From assembly GCA_016720145.1 (NCBI GenBank), contig JADJXV010000009.1:38713-102712 (forward strand): 64,000 bases of DNA, read 5' to 3'. The notes beneath the pieces were generated by a model that ran no database searches, was not told the origin of the DNA, and was given only the letters and a program-made list of their open reading frames with translations. Below, in pieces: positions 53,225-62,293 of the stretch; the stretch's first letter is position 1; every line of letters begins with the position of its first letter. This stretch comes from Ignavibacteria bacterium (GTDB lineage: Bacteria; Bacteroidota; Ignavibacteria; Kapaibacteriales; UBA961). The position numbers were made by a program, and so were the translations under genes.

Positions 53225-55069
53225 TTACAGTGTAATTATAAACTTTGTGCCGACCTCATTATTTGCTTCCGCACGAATTGTCCCTCCATGCAACTCTATG
53301 ATATCTTTGCATAGTACAAGCCCGAGTCCTGTGCCTTTTTCCATAGCTGTACCAATTGTGCTTTTGTTTGGTGACAGAGTAAAGAGACCCAATTTGCTAC
53401 TTTCACTGAGTCCAATGCCTTCATCGACTACCGTAATTTCCGTATGTCCATTGACCACACATGCACGAACCTCAACTTTCCCGTTCGGATGCGAGAATTT
53501 AATCGCATTATGTATCAGATTACGCAGTACCATTTCGAGGGCATTACGGTCAGCAGTAAGCTCGATTGACGTATCGGTCAGATTGAGAAGCTGAATATTT
53601 TTTACTGCTGCGAGATCTGCAATGCTGGCAAGTACTTCCTGCACAAGTTCATGAATAATAATGAGTTCGGGGTAGAGCTTGTATCCTTTCATCTGGCTGC
53701 GCGACCATCCGAGGAGATTATCAAGCAAGCCAAGAATATTGACCGACGAGGAGTGCATATTTGCCATGATTTTTGCGCGCTCAGTCTCACTTATCGAACT
53801 CCTATGAAGAGAAAGAATATTCGACAATTCACTAAATGCCGATAGTGGTCCCTTCAAATCATGAGAAATCACGGCGAAGAGTTTGTTCTTGGTGGTATTC
53901 GATTCGGCAAGCTGGTTATTGAGCTTTTTGGTAAGTTTATTACGATTATAGAAGATAAATGCGATAATGAGGAGGGAGAGGACGATGAGGGAGGCGATGA
54001 CAATTGTATAAGTCTGTTTAGCCGATTGTAGTTCTGACGTTACTTTGTATTCCGCTTCTGCACTTTGCAATTCAAACTTAGCCGATACCGCCCGGGCATC
54101 ATATTTCACAATAGTATCTCTTACTGCTTGATATTGCTCGAAATAGTCGAGTGCTTTCTCGTAATTTTTATTCTGTTTGTAAATAATTGCTAGGTCTCTG
54201 AGTGCGTTTGAAGTCAAATCAACGGCTTCGATTTCCTTAGATACATCTAACGCTTCTTTCGCAAGATTTTCTGCTTCTCCAAATTTTTGTTGTTTGAATA
54301 AAATGTCTATCATAAATAGCAACGTGGTTGCAATTCCATGCTTGTGATTAATGTTCCGTTCAATCACAAGTGCTTGTTTATAGAGGTGGATAGCTGAATC
54401 TAAATTTCCATCAACTCTATATATCTCTGCTAGTTTACCGAGACTCATTGCGACCCCCATATTGCTATCGGGTCCTATTGTTCTCATACTACCAATTTTA
54501 TATCTTCTTAATGCTTCTACCCCCTCTACTAATGCTCTTTTTCTGTCATTTATATTTAGATACATGTCTGATGAGTTTATATATGTTTGTGCTAAGCCCA
54601 ATTCATCATCTAGAATTTCAAATTTCTGGCGCGCAATCATGTAGTATTTCAGTGCTTTATCATATTCATCGAGCTTAGCATAGTTTACCCCGATTGATAC
54701 TGAAGTTTTAGCCATCCCATACGAATCATTTATCTCTTGATATAATTGCAACGCTTTGAACAAGTTCTCGAGAGATGCACTTAATTTTCCTTGCAACCAA
54801 TACGTTCTTCCAATAAGTCGATACCCTGTAGCAATTTGCTTTTTATCACGAGTTTCATTGGCTAATTCAAGGTATTTCTCTGAGAAAAGAAGTGCTTTGC
54901 TATAATTCGATGAGAACAGGCAGGTATCTTCAAGTATCTTGTACTTCTCTGTCTGGCTTTTCCCACGCGTAAGCGCTTCAAATTCAGCAGTATAAACGGC
55001 TTTGTCGGCAGCTGTAAGATACATGCAGCACGAAAGGAAGAGTCCGAGGAATGTAAAAAGTAGTTTCAT
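53225..55069 (-). CDS. TPR-containing sensor histidine kinase
   Basis: 614-residue membrane kinase. Signal peptide (LLFTFLGLFLSCCMYLTAAD), periplasmic TPR repeats (residues about 60-330, for example LAKLDEYDKALKYYMIARQK-type helices), a membrane helix (YTIVIASLIVLSLLIIAFIF, about 345-370), then HisKA with FAVISHDLKGPLSAF (His at about 400) and HATPase with VLRNLIHNAIKFS, VDEGIG and KGTGLGL. It is a bacterial TPR-sensor kinase of a type common in Bacteroidota. It probably phosphorylates the adjacent LytTR regulator. What the TPR domain senses is unknown. Confidence 0.9.
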   Translation of the reverse strand: MKLLFTFLGLFLSCCMYLTAADKAVYTAEFEALTRGKSQTEKYKILEDTCLFSSNYSKALLFSEKYLELANETRDKKQIATGYRLIGRTYWLQGKLSASLENLFKALQLYQEINDSYGMAKTSVSIGVNYAKLDEYDKALKYYMIARQKFEILDDELGLAQTYINSSDMYLNINDRKRALVEGVEALRRYKIGSMRTIGPDSNMGVAMSLGKLAEIYRVDGNLDSAIHLYKQALVIERNINHKHGIATTLLFMIDILFKQQKFGEAENLAKEALDVSKEIEAVDLTSNALRDLAIIYKQNKNYEKALDYFEQYQAVRDTIVKYDARAVSAKFELQSAEAEYKVTSELQSAKQTYTIVIASLIVLSLLIIAFIFYNRNKLTKKLNNQLAESNTTKNKLFAVISHDLKGPLSAFSELSNILSLHRSSISETERAKIMANMHSSSVNILGLLDNLLGWSRSQMKGYKLYPELIIIHELVQEVLASIADLAAVKNIQLLNLTDTSIELTADRNALEMVLRNLIHNAIKFSHPNGKVEVRACVVNGHTEITVVDEGIGLSESSKLGLFTLSPNKSTIGTAMEKGTGLGLVLCKDIIELHGGTIRAEANNEVGTKFIITL

Positions 55070-55231
55070 TTTGGCTGTGAGAAAAGTAGAATAACCGGCA
55101 TTTCGGCTGCGCTCAATAACCGGTCGTTGTGCTGTATTTTCATGACTATTTGGCTTCTATGATTTTCTACCATTCGTGGTATTTCTTAGCCGAACGGTAG
55201 TATTGCTCTACCTGATAATGCGTTTGCTATC

Positions 55232-55903
55232 TTACAACCCTTGCCACACTTTATAATCTTCAATCAGTTGCGAGTACGGGCTATTTGGGTTCAAGGTCTT
55301 GAGATATCGTAGCGGAAAGTTGAGTTTCTTGGTATTATAAACAAGGGTCGTAATGATACCGTAAAAATCTTCAGCAGAATTAAATTCTATGACTCTTGCA
55401 ATTGCACCTATTTTTACCCGGTCATCTTCTCCTCGCTCTTCTATAATCACTGGTAGTGGAAGGCGCACCGTCATCCTGAAATACTCAAGCCACCGCTCTA
55501 ATGATTCGTCCGTTATATCAACTGTAAGACCATGCAATATAGTAGAAATTCTTACCCCGGCATCTCCAAGTAAATAGAGCTGTTGGTTCTGTTCTATCTC
55601 GGCTTGTACTCTCCTTACTTCCTCTGCTTCATCCCTCGGTTCTGTCTTTTGAACATTATACTGAAACAAATCCATAACCTTCCAGTGCAGTCCCACAGCA
55701 ACCGACTCCGCGATAAAGTCTTTCGGCATCTGCTTCAACGTGAATGAATCCCACTCGACTTGTATCATCGCAATTTCATCATCATCGGTATCATCCAATA
55801 TCTTGACAATTCTTCCCTGCCACTGACTGATATCAACATCTGACTCATCCGATTCTTTGACACCGTCATTGACAATTATGCTGTCGCCTATTTGTAAGCT
55901 CAT
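55232..55903 (-). CDS. Acidic protein of unknown function next to a SWIM protein
   Basis: 223-residue soluble acidic protein. The first 90 residues (IGDSIIVNDGVKESDESDVD ISQWQGRIVKIL, then VEWDSFTLKQMPKDFI) have an SH3-like or KOW-like beta pattern, met in proteins annotated as calcium-binding by similarity. The rest has no clear family. It is 75 bases downstream of the SWIM gene in the same direction, so the two may be co-transcribed. Function not known. Confidence 0.6.
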   Translation of the reverse strand: MSLQIGDSIIVNDGVKESDESDVDISQWQGRIVKILDDTDDDEIAMIQVEWDSFTLKQMPKDFIAESVAVGLHWKVMDLFQYNVQKTEPRDEAEEVRRVQAEIEQNQQLYLLGDAGVRISTILHGLTVDITDESLERWLEYFRMTVRLPLPVIIEERGEDDRVKIGAIARVIEFNSAEDFYGIITTLVYNTKKLNFPLRYLKTLNPNSPYSQLIEDYKVWQGL

Positions 55904-55978
55904 GGTATGTATGTGTTTATTTATTAAATATAATTCAGTTTTTCCGGCGATTTCATAGTTCTGACTTTTTGCTACTCT

Positions 55979-57733
55979 CTACCATGTCCGCTTTTTCGGT
56001 AAGGCATCGAACGGATTCAACGCCTTATTTACCGGCGGCTTTTGAGGGCTTGCTTTCATCACTCCATCGACTGCATCCATGAGATTTCTGCGACGCTTGT
56101 AATCTGCTTTGATCATTCGATAGACTTCATTTGCTTTTGTATCATTGGCTACAAGGAGCACCTTCAGCGCTGTCGCGATATTGTCGTAGAGATGATTCCC
56201 TGTTCCGATTAGATTCTTGTTAATTTTATCAAGCGCTGACTCCTCGGCTTGATGCGGGAAGTGCTGCGCGTGTCGCATGTAGAACTCGGACTCTTCATGC
56301 ACCAAGGGGCGACGGGACTTCCGCAGCTCTGTAAAGTAGCGTTCGCAGTCGTCAAGCCGTCCTGCTGCTTCCAAAAATCTATAATAGACGTACGGGTGGT
56401 ATTCCCTAATAGGTACTTCGTAGTCACCGGCAAATTCAGGAACTGCTTGAGTAGCAAGGCGTAACACTTCGCCATCCTTTGAGTCAATAAGCGTAGATCG
56501 GCAAAATAGATCTATAACTTCGGTGGATTCCTGCCTCTCACGGGCGAGCTCTAAGCGAATAGACAGATATTCTGCATTCTTTTTTCCTGTGGTAAAATAC
56601 TGTTCCAAGGCAACGACAGCATCATTCAATTTCTCTAATTTTCGTAAAAACTGCACGAATTCAATCGTTAATTTCTTACTTTCGGCAGCAATATTCCACA
56701 GCAGTGCCTCGCGCGTGGAGTCGGAAAGTGACGGCGAGAGCAATGCGTAATACTCCTCGGGTTTGGTTAGCTCATCAGCATTTGATGCCTGAAGTACAAG
56801 ATTGATTAATGCCGGTATGTCTTTGTCTGTGTAGAGCTTATCGAGACGTTCCGGGAAATTTGCGAACAACGAATAGATGCTGTCGCCCACCACCTTTGCA
56901 ATCTCCGTCATCGCCGTGAATTTATCTTTGGTCCCGAGCGACAGGATAAAATTCGTCACCACATTGGTAAGTGCTGTTGTATCGGGCTCGCCCCCTTCAT
57001 CATCGTAATAATCATAATCATCATAGTCTTGCGTAAAATCATCGTTATCATTATACACATTGTACTTCTCGATTACGCCGGTAATCATGTCGATCATCAA
57101 CTTGGGTGCATGCGTCCAATATCCCTGTGCGTCCATCAAGACTTCGGTGCAACCATCGATGAAGTTATCGGCAGTCCTTCGCCGATTCGCCTGCATGACT
57201 TTCTTGAGTCGCAAGTGCAGCTCTTTGAGCTTCTTATCAGCATCTGAACCCGATGCCAATCGCCCAACAATATCCCATCGGAAGTCTTTGGTAGCGAAGC
57301 GTTCAACAAGCTCGACTACTTCATGATGCTTGAGCGATTCTAAATATTCATGGAAAATTGCCGCGTCGTCTTTGCCGGAAGATGTTCCCTTCACGCCGGA
57401 TGCAGTATTGGCAACGGGTGTCTCAACTGACATCAACGCAGCCACAATATGCTTGCACACGTTACCAAATTCTTCGGTATAGGGGCAATTGCAATCGGCG
57501 AGAATTTCTCCGTTCTGCAAACGTACTGTAACTTTGTATTTCCTTGAACCAGCGACCGCTACCTCGGCATTGAGAGGAGTAGAATAGTGAAAAAAACCAA
57601 CCGCGTCTGACTCAACATATTCAATCCCGCGATCAAAAACCTTGGACTCACAACACTCTTCAATTTCCTCCTCAGTGAGTGCAATTAAAGCATCTGAGAG
57701 AGTTTTGGATGTAGTACTTGCTATTGTAAACAT
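55979..57733 (-). CDS. SWIM zinc-finger protein
   Basis: 584-residue cytoplasmic protein. Near residue 80 the segment ILADCNCPYTEEFGNVCKHIVAAL-like, shown as CNCP plus CKHIVAAL, gives C-x-C-x10-C-x-H, the SWIM zinc finger that binds DNA or protein. The rest is helical, with a very acidic stretch (about residues 225-245, NDDDDFTQDYDDYDYYDDEG-like), and tetratricopeptide-like repeats in the C-terminal half. Bacterial SWIM proteins with this layout often accompany SNF2 helicases or MoxR genes; none is in the window. Role unknown. Confidence 0.82.
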   Translation of the reverse strand: MFTIASTTSKTLSDALIALTEEEIEECCESKVFDRGIEYVESDAVGFFHYSTPLNAEVAVAGSRKYKVTVRLQNGEILADCNCPYTEEFGNVCKHIVAALMSVETPVANTASGVKGTSSGKDDAAIFHEYLESLKHHEVVELVERFATKDFRWDIVGRLASGSDADKKLKELHLRLKKVMQANRRRTADNFIDGCTEVLMDAQGYWTHAPKLMIDMITGVIEKYNVYNDNDDFTQDYDDYDYYDDEGGEPDTTALTNVVTNFILSLGTKDKFTAMTEIAKVVGDSIYSLFANFPERLDKLYTDKDIPALINLVLQASNADELTKPEEYYALLSPSLSDSTREALLWNIAAESKKLTIEFVQFLRKLEKLNDAVVALEQYFTTGKKNAEYLSIRLELARERQESTEVIDLFCRSTLIDSKDGEVLRLATQAVPEFAGDYEVPIREYHPYVYYRFLEAAGRLDDCERYFTELRKSRRPLVHEESEFYMRHAQHFPHQAEESALDKINKNLIGTGNHLYDNIATALKVLLVANDTKANEVYRMIKADYKRRRNLMDAVDGVMKASPQKPPVNKALNPFDALPKKRTW

Positions 57734-57821
57734 ATCTTATTTCGCAATAATGAATAATTTTCACCAGAAATTTAGTAAAATTGAATCAACTATCTAAAGC
57801 CCGACTTTGTACAGAAAATCG

Positions 57822-57880
57822 GCTTGGACGGCAACGGGTGTCCGCAGACGGCGGCTTGGATTTCACAGAACCGAACCCAC
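57822..57880 (-). repeat. 3'-end-associated dispersed repeat, copy 3
   Basis: Plus strand reads GGACGGCAACGGGTGTCCGC, then AGACGGCG, and GAACCGAACCCAC near 57,880. It is placed just behind the stop of the PAP2 gene at 57,887, matching copies at 8,769 and 29,761. Confidence 0.72.
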
Positions 57881-57886
57881 TATCTC

Positions 57887-58450
57887 CTATATCTTTCTAT
57901 ACTTCCGCTCAATAAACCTCTCCACCAATCCAGCACCATACACCACAACCATACCAAGCAAGGTACCCTCGAGCGCGCCGCCAAGAATATCCGACGGATA
58001 ATGAACTCCTACATACACCCGCGAGAAGGCCACCATAGCTGCAATGGTATAGAATATAAGACGTTGCCGATGATACCAATGCGAGAGAATGTATGCTGCG
58101 ATGAAATTATTCATTGCATGGGTCGAGGGGAAGGACTTGCCGCCGCCGCAGGGCACGAGCAAGCGCACATCTTCAAGCGCTGAACAAGGTCGTATTCTCC
58201 CAAAAAACTCTTTGATAATACGTGAGTTAATCGGATCTGCAATCAATACGGCGACAGCAAGAGTGACTGCGCAGATGCGTCCGGCTCGTCCACCTTTCCA
58301 CAAAAGCCATATAAAAAGGAGAATATAGATTGGAATGAAATTCTTGACGTCCGTCACAAGAGGCATCAGGAAGTCGAGTATCGGATTGGCGATAGTGGTA
58401 TTACAAAAGCGGAAAATCTGTAGATCGATGGTGTAGAAATAATCGAGCAT
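57887..58450 (-). CDS. PAP2-superfamily membrane phosphatase
   Basis: 187-residue membrane protein with five or six helices. The phosphatase motifs are IIKEFFGRIRPC (K-x6-RP), SFPSTHAMNN (PSGH-type, His at about residue 107) and SRVYVGVHYPSDILGG (SR-x5-H-x3-D). Such proteins are mostly undecaprenyl-diphosphate or lipid phosphatases. Monocistronic. The substrate is not decided by sequence. Confidence 0.88.
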   Translation of the reverse strand: MLDYFYTIDLQIFRFCNTTIANPILDFLMPLVTDVKNFIPIYILLFIWLLWKGGRAGRICAVTLAVAVLIADPINSRIIKEFFGRIRPCSALEDVRLLVPCGGGKSFPSTHAMNNFIAAYILSHWYHRQRLIFYTIAAMVAFSRVYVGVHYPSDILGGALEGTLLGMVVVYGAGLVERFIERKYRKI

Positions 58451-58537
58451 ATTCGGAATTAGAGTGGATTGTAGAACGAAAGCATTAATTTTGCAGAAAA
58501 TGGGAAATAGATAGTATTAAGGCAAGATTTTATAAAT

Positions 58538-58676
58538 GACATTCTGAGAGAAACAAAGAATTGCTCCATGAATATCCGTACTGCAAACTTGAAATGTTAT
58601 GGTCGATTCTTCGCTCGAAGACTTTCTCAGAATGACAAGAAAGTATAGTTCCTTACGACTTACGACTTACGACTTT
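58538..58676. repeat. Inverted repeat (ATTCTGAGA/TCTCAGAAT) plus ACGACTT repeats
   Basis: GACATTCTGAGAG at 58,538 pairs with CTTTCTCAGAATGAC at 58,622, with GATTCTTCGCTCGAAGA before the right arm. Then CCTTACGACTTACGACTTAC GACTTT follows at 58,653. Together these fill most of the 268-base gap between the divergent PAP2 and gmhA genes; no other feature seen. Confidence 0.6.
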
Positions 58677-58718
58677 CTACTACTCAATTAAGACTAACCT
58701 ATCTTAAAGGACATCGAA

Positions 58719-59321
58719 ATGGCATTTGACCAACACAAAATTACAACGATAATCCAAGAATCAATCTCGACCAAACAATTACTTATTGAGCGATGTTTGC
58801 CGGAGATAGAGTGCTGCGGGATACTCCTTGCCCAAGCATGCAAAAAAGGCGGAAAAATGCTTTTCTGCGGCAACGGCGGAAGTGCCGCTGACAGCCAACA
58901 TCTAGCAGCAGAAATGGTAGTACGTTTGCGTGGAAATATCAATCGTGCAGCAATTCCTGCGATAGCACTCACGGTAGATCCTTCGATTATGACGGCGGGA
59001 GGGAATGATATTGGCTTTGATAATGTATTTGCTAGATGTGTGGAAGCCTATGGACGCGAAGGAGATGTGTTAATAGGCATATCAACAAGCGGTAATTCGG
59101 AGAATGTGTTACGTGCGATATATGAAGCCAAAAAGCGTGGTGTATATACTATAGGTTTACTCGGTGCAGGTGGAGGTAAGATCCTATCAGAATGCGATGC
59201 CTCAGTAGTAGTCCCGAGCAAAGTGACAGCACGAGTGCAAGAGTCACATATTATGATTGGGCATATTTGGTGTGAGATGATCGAAGAATTTTTGTTCCCG
59301 GAATTATTTACAAACGTGTAA
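58719..59321 (+). CDS. gmhA: D-sedoheptulose-7-phosphate isomerase
   Basis: 200-residue SIS-domain enzyme that makes D-glycero-D-manno-heptose 7-phosphate for the lipopolysaccharide core. Motifs CGNGGSAADSQHLAAEMVVR (N-terminal phosphosugar site), GISTSGNSENVLRAIYEAKK and the C-terminal ESHIMIGHIWCEMIE with its conserved histidine match GmhA. Length is as expected (about 190-200). The other heptose genes are not in the window. A ribosome-binding site (AAAGGA) precedes the ATG. Confidence 0.92.
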   Translation: MAFDQHKITTIIQESISTKQLLIERCLPEIECCGILLAQACKKGGKMLFCGNGGSAADSQHLAAEMVVRLRGNINRAAIPAIALTVDPSIMTAGGNDIGFDNVFARCVEAYGREGDVLIGISTSGNSENVLRAIYEAKKRGVYTIGLLGAGGGKILSECDASVVVPSKVTARVQESHIMIGHIWCEMIEEFLFPELFTNV

Positions 59322-59447
59322 ATAATAAAGCCCATTACTTAGACAGTGAACATAATAGTCCAAATAAAATAAAAATAGATTTGGTCAATTTAGAAAAACA
59401 CAGTATTTTCGCGCTCCCAAAATGGAGTTCGCTTCACTCAAGGAGTT

Positions 59448-59519
59448 GCCAACTTAGCTCAGCGGTAGAGCAGCTGATTTGTAATCAGCCGGTCTGCGGT
59501 TCAATCCCGCAAGTTGGCT
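59448..59519 (+). tRNA. tRNA-Thr (anticodon TGT)
   Basis: 72 bases. Acceptor stem GCCAACT / AGTTGGC pairs fully; the D arm has AGCTCAGCGGTAGAGC; the anticodon loop TTTGTAA within CTGAT..ATCAG gives anticodon TGT; T arm TGCGG / CCGCA with loop TTCAATC. The discriminator base is T. CCA is not encoded. Confidence 0.95.
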
Positions 59520-59527
59520 CGGAATGT

Positions 59528-59566
59528 AAGCCCTTTGTAACTATAACAGTTACAAAGGGCTTTTTT
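59528..59566 (+). terminator. Terminator after tRNA-Thr
   Basis: Stem AAGCCCTTTGTAACT / AGTTACAAAGGGCTT with a 5-base loop and six T. Confidence 0.9.
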
Positions 59567-60114
59567 GTTTTTGGTCTGAGTGGATAAATTTTTACCTTGT
59601 ACTTTTTCTTGTACTATTTGGTTTTGTGCTTCAAGTATCACAAACTTTACAATTAGTTACGAACAGGTAAATTTTCCGGTCTGACAGGTGATTAGGTTGG
59701 TAAGCAGCAAAAAATAGTTTTGGTATGTAGTATATAGAACTTAACTTTGGATAAAGTTAGCAAATTCAATATTTTGACATGTTACTTCCCTGTCTGATCC
59801 AAATAGTTTTTCGATATATCTCAAGTTATTTAAAAACATTAATATTGAATTCAGTTTTGGGATCAGTATATCTTATTTCTTGTTATTTCTTCTAAAATCG
59901 TCAAATATAAGAAAGTGATATAGCCACAAGTTTAGCCTTACTTCAATACTCCATAACTACATGCCTGATTTGGAGCGGTTCAATTCTGCTTTATTCTATC
60001 AGTAGATGTAACTTATGTAATGTCGAGCCTTTTTTTTGATATTAATGAAGTAAATTGCAATCATGGATTTTGAAAGAATTGAGGTTTCAATAAATTCCAA
60101 TAGAAGTATGCTCT
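59567..60114. other. AT-rich gene-free stretch after tRNA-Thr
   Basis: About 550 bases with no supported reading frame, no clear repeat and no second copy of the tRNA 3' end. It is markedly more AT-rich than the region before the tRNA and appears to begin an accessory region. Confidence 0.6.
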
Positions 60115-60513
60115 ATGACCAAGAACAAAACGACTAAATTATCTGAATTATCAATAAGTTACTTATCGAATGCGAGGGAGATATTTGCAAAAAGTCCTAA
60201 AGAAGGTAAGTTGTATGTGGAGGATAAGTATGTGCGTGAAGGTGCAGAAATTGCATATTTAGCTGCATTAATAGCGATTGATGGGTATTTGGTCAAGAAA
60301 GGAGTTGCAGTTGAAAAATTACCACAGTCAATAGAAGAGTATTGGATGCATATAAAGAAGTATATACGACATGATAGTAAATTCAATGAAAATTTCATGT
60401 TGGTCTATCAGAATCTCCACATCTGTGCGCATCAACTTGGTTCACAAAGTATTGCTCTTGTAAAAGAAGGATTAGTAGCCGTTGGTGATATTATTAAACT
60501 GTTGAAAAACTGA
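60115..60513 (+). CDS. DUF5618-like helical protein
   Basis: 132-residue helical protein. The pattern SYLSNAREIFAKSPKEGKLY VEDKYVREGAEIAYLAALIA and IDGYL resembles the DUF5618 family of Bacteroidota, a HEPN-like helical bundle of unknown role. I see no RxxxxH HEPN catalytic motif. It stands alone in the accessory region. The family match is from memory of the pattern and needs a profile search. Confidence 0.5.
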   Translation: MTKNKTTKLSELSISYLSNAREIFAKSPKEGKLYVEDKYVREGAEIAYLAALIAIDGYLVKKGVAVEKLPQSIEEYWMHIKKYIRHDSKFNENFMLVYQNLHICAHQLGSQSIALVKEGLVAVGDIIKLLKN

Positions 60514-60558
60514 ACTTCAGTGTTTCAAATTTGAATTGAGTTAAGAAAGCCATTTTGA

Positions 60559-60657
60559 AGGAAACTTTTTAACGGGAGGTAACTTTTACCAATTGAGTGG
60601 TAACTTTTCACCGTAATGTGTGGTAACCTTTCTCCGAAATGGATAGTAACATTTACC
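60559..60657. repeat. GGTAACTTTT direct repeats, IS21-like end
   Basis: Four to five degenerate units: GGTAACTTTTACC (60,578), GGTAACTTTTCACC (60,599), GGTAACCTTTCTCC (60,622) and TAGTAACATTTACC (60,645), spaced 21-23 bases, with a weaker unit GGAAACTTTTTAAC at 60,559. Multiple short repeats of this type with about one and a half to two turns of helix spacing are known at the ends of IS21-family elements. No istA or istB gene is visible. Confidence 0.5.
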
Positions 60658-60698
60658 TAAATTTCAAAGTTTAAACGACAAAAATATAAAATCTTACA

Positions 60699-61109
60699 AT
60701 GGCAAAAATCTCTTATGAAGAAAGCCGGCGCAAACAAGATGAAAGGAATGCTGCCGAGGAAAACAATAAAAAGTTAGCTGAAATTAAACGCCAAATTAGA
60801 AAATTAGAATATTATTCTAACAGACCTACAAACTGTGAAGAAAGATATTTTGCTGATTTGAAATTTGAATATGATGAAAATTGCGACAAGTTGTTTCACC
60901 AGTTTAAAGACAAAAGAATTACCTATCAAATGTATTGCGATCATATCACAATACTTACAAAAAAATTAGAAGACTCAAAAGCCAAAGCGCCCGAACTACT
61001 TTCCAAAACCAAGAAAGCAATTAGCAGACCGCCGCAATTGAATAAATCTCACTTAGCGGCTATATTGGAAATGGAGCGCAAAATGCTGAAAGCCCAATTT
61101 ACAAACTGA
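60699..61109 (+). CDS. Small coiled-coil protein of unknown function
   Basis: 136-residue highly charged protein: residues 8-45 (QDERNAAEENNKKLAEIKRQ IRKLEYYSN) and 75-110 look like coiled coil. No family recognised. It begins 40 bases after the GGTAACTTTT repeats and may be cargo of, or left by, the mobile element to which they belong. Confidence 0.45.
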   Translation: MAKISYEESRRKQDERNAAEENNKKLAEIKRQIRKLEYYSNRPTNCEERYFADLKFEYDENCDKLFHQFKDKRITYQMYCDHITILTKKLEDSKAKAPELLSKTKKAISRPPQLNKSHLAAILEMERKMLKAQFTN

Positions 61110-61255
61110 CACAATCCGTTGTAGTCAATATTGCTTTCAAGTATTTTAAGGATGAAAACGGTAAAAAGTTTGAAAATCCTAACAGTTTTCGGGTGCTTAT
61201 GAATTCAGCTTACACTTGGGACAAAACGGAACACACAAAAGTTCAAAAAGACTAG
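61106..61255 (+). pseudogene. Possible gene fragment in an AT-rich gap
   Basis: An open stretch without a start codon, ending TAG at 61,253. It encodes a hydrophilic peptide with SFRVLMNSAYTWDKTEHTKV, which reads as protein-like sequence. Its 5' end runs into the end of the preceding gene in another frame. Beyond it, 61,256-61,728 shows AT-rich sequence with no supported gene. Confidence 0.2.
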
Positions 61256-61728
61256 CAGCAACTTCTTTTGATATTAATGAGTTAGTAAAAAATAAACTTG
61301 CAAGAAAATCCACAAAATAGAAACACAAAAAAACCAAACAACCACAGAAATCAATAACTTAAAAAAGTAAGTAAATACGTAATAAGTTAGATAACTACAA
61401 ACCCTTAACTTTGTGTAACATTATTATTTGTTATGCTCGATTTAAGGGTTTTCTTATGGAAATCATATTCGAAGCGGCGGAGATTATATCCAGAAATGTT
61501 CGAAAATTTTAAAATGTGTAGAAGATATGCTTTAATTTAGTTAACAAGATATCTGCTTAGCATTTAGAATGAATATCTATACAATTATGATACCCAATAG
61601 AAACAGAAAAAATATTTTTTAGCGTGTGTACTTAAAAAATTACTTGACTTGTATATATCCATTGCCGTATATTGTATTTGTAATTAACGACATTTTGTAG
61701 AATCATTACAGAGAAATAAAATTACTAT

Positions 61729-62289
61729 ATGATACTATCTCAAATTGCAACCATACAAACAGGTCTCTTCGCCAAGCCCATCGCCGATGGCGAAGTGGTG
61801 TATCTCCAAGTCAAGCACTTTGATGACAACGGTATGCTCGTTGGCAATTTGCATCCAGACTTGAAAGAGGAAGACATATCTCAAAAACACCTACTCAGAC
61901 AAGGTGACATCCTCTTTGCCTCCAAAGGTTCAAAAATCTTTGCTACCGAGTTCGACAATATCAGCCAACCGGCTGTAGCATCGACGTCCTTCTTCGTTAT
62001 TCGGCAGAAAGAAGAGTTCCGCGAAACGATACTACCTGAATTTTTGGTTTGGTATCTCAATAACCCAACCACACAAACACTCCTGAAAAGTAAAGCTATA
62101 GGTACGTCCTTGGTTTCTATTTCTAAATCAGTACTTGATGAACTCGATATCCCAATCCCAGAGATGAAAAAACAACACGCAATTTTGAAAATTGCTCGCC
62201 TCCGAAATAAAGAGAAAGTATTACAACTACGAATTAACGAACTTAAAGAAAAACAAATTCAACAACTTATTATCAAATCTATTTCTTAA
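61729..62289 (+). CDS. hsdS: Half-size type I restriction specificity subunit
   Basis: 186-residue protein with a single target-recognition domain. It begins ILSQIATIQTGLFAKPIADG and includes DILFASKGSKIFATEFDN and the C-terminal EMKKQHAILKIARLRNKEKV LQLRINELKEKQIQQLI, a conserved TRD-helix layout of HsdS. A full HsdS has two such units (about 400 residues), so this is a half-subunit that may dimerise to recognise a palindrome, or one half of a split system. It precedes hsdM by four bases, the reverse of the common M-S order. Confidence 0.8.
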   Translation: MILSQIATIQTGLFAKPIADGEVVYLQVKHFDDNGMLVGNLHPDLKEEDISQKHLLRQGDILFASKGSKIFATEFDNISQPAVASTSFFVIRQKEEFRETILPEFLVWYLNNPTTQTLLKSKAIGTSLVSISKSVLDELDIPIPEMKKQHAILKIARLRNKEKVLQLRINELKEKQIQQLIIKSIS

Positions 62290-62293
62290 TACT

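Noticed and set aside
60559..60657. CRISPR or plasmid iterons
   Set aside because: Units are too degenerate and too close for CRISPR; no replication initiator gene nearby.
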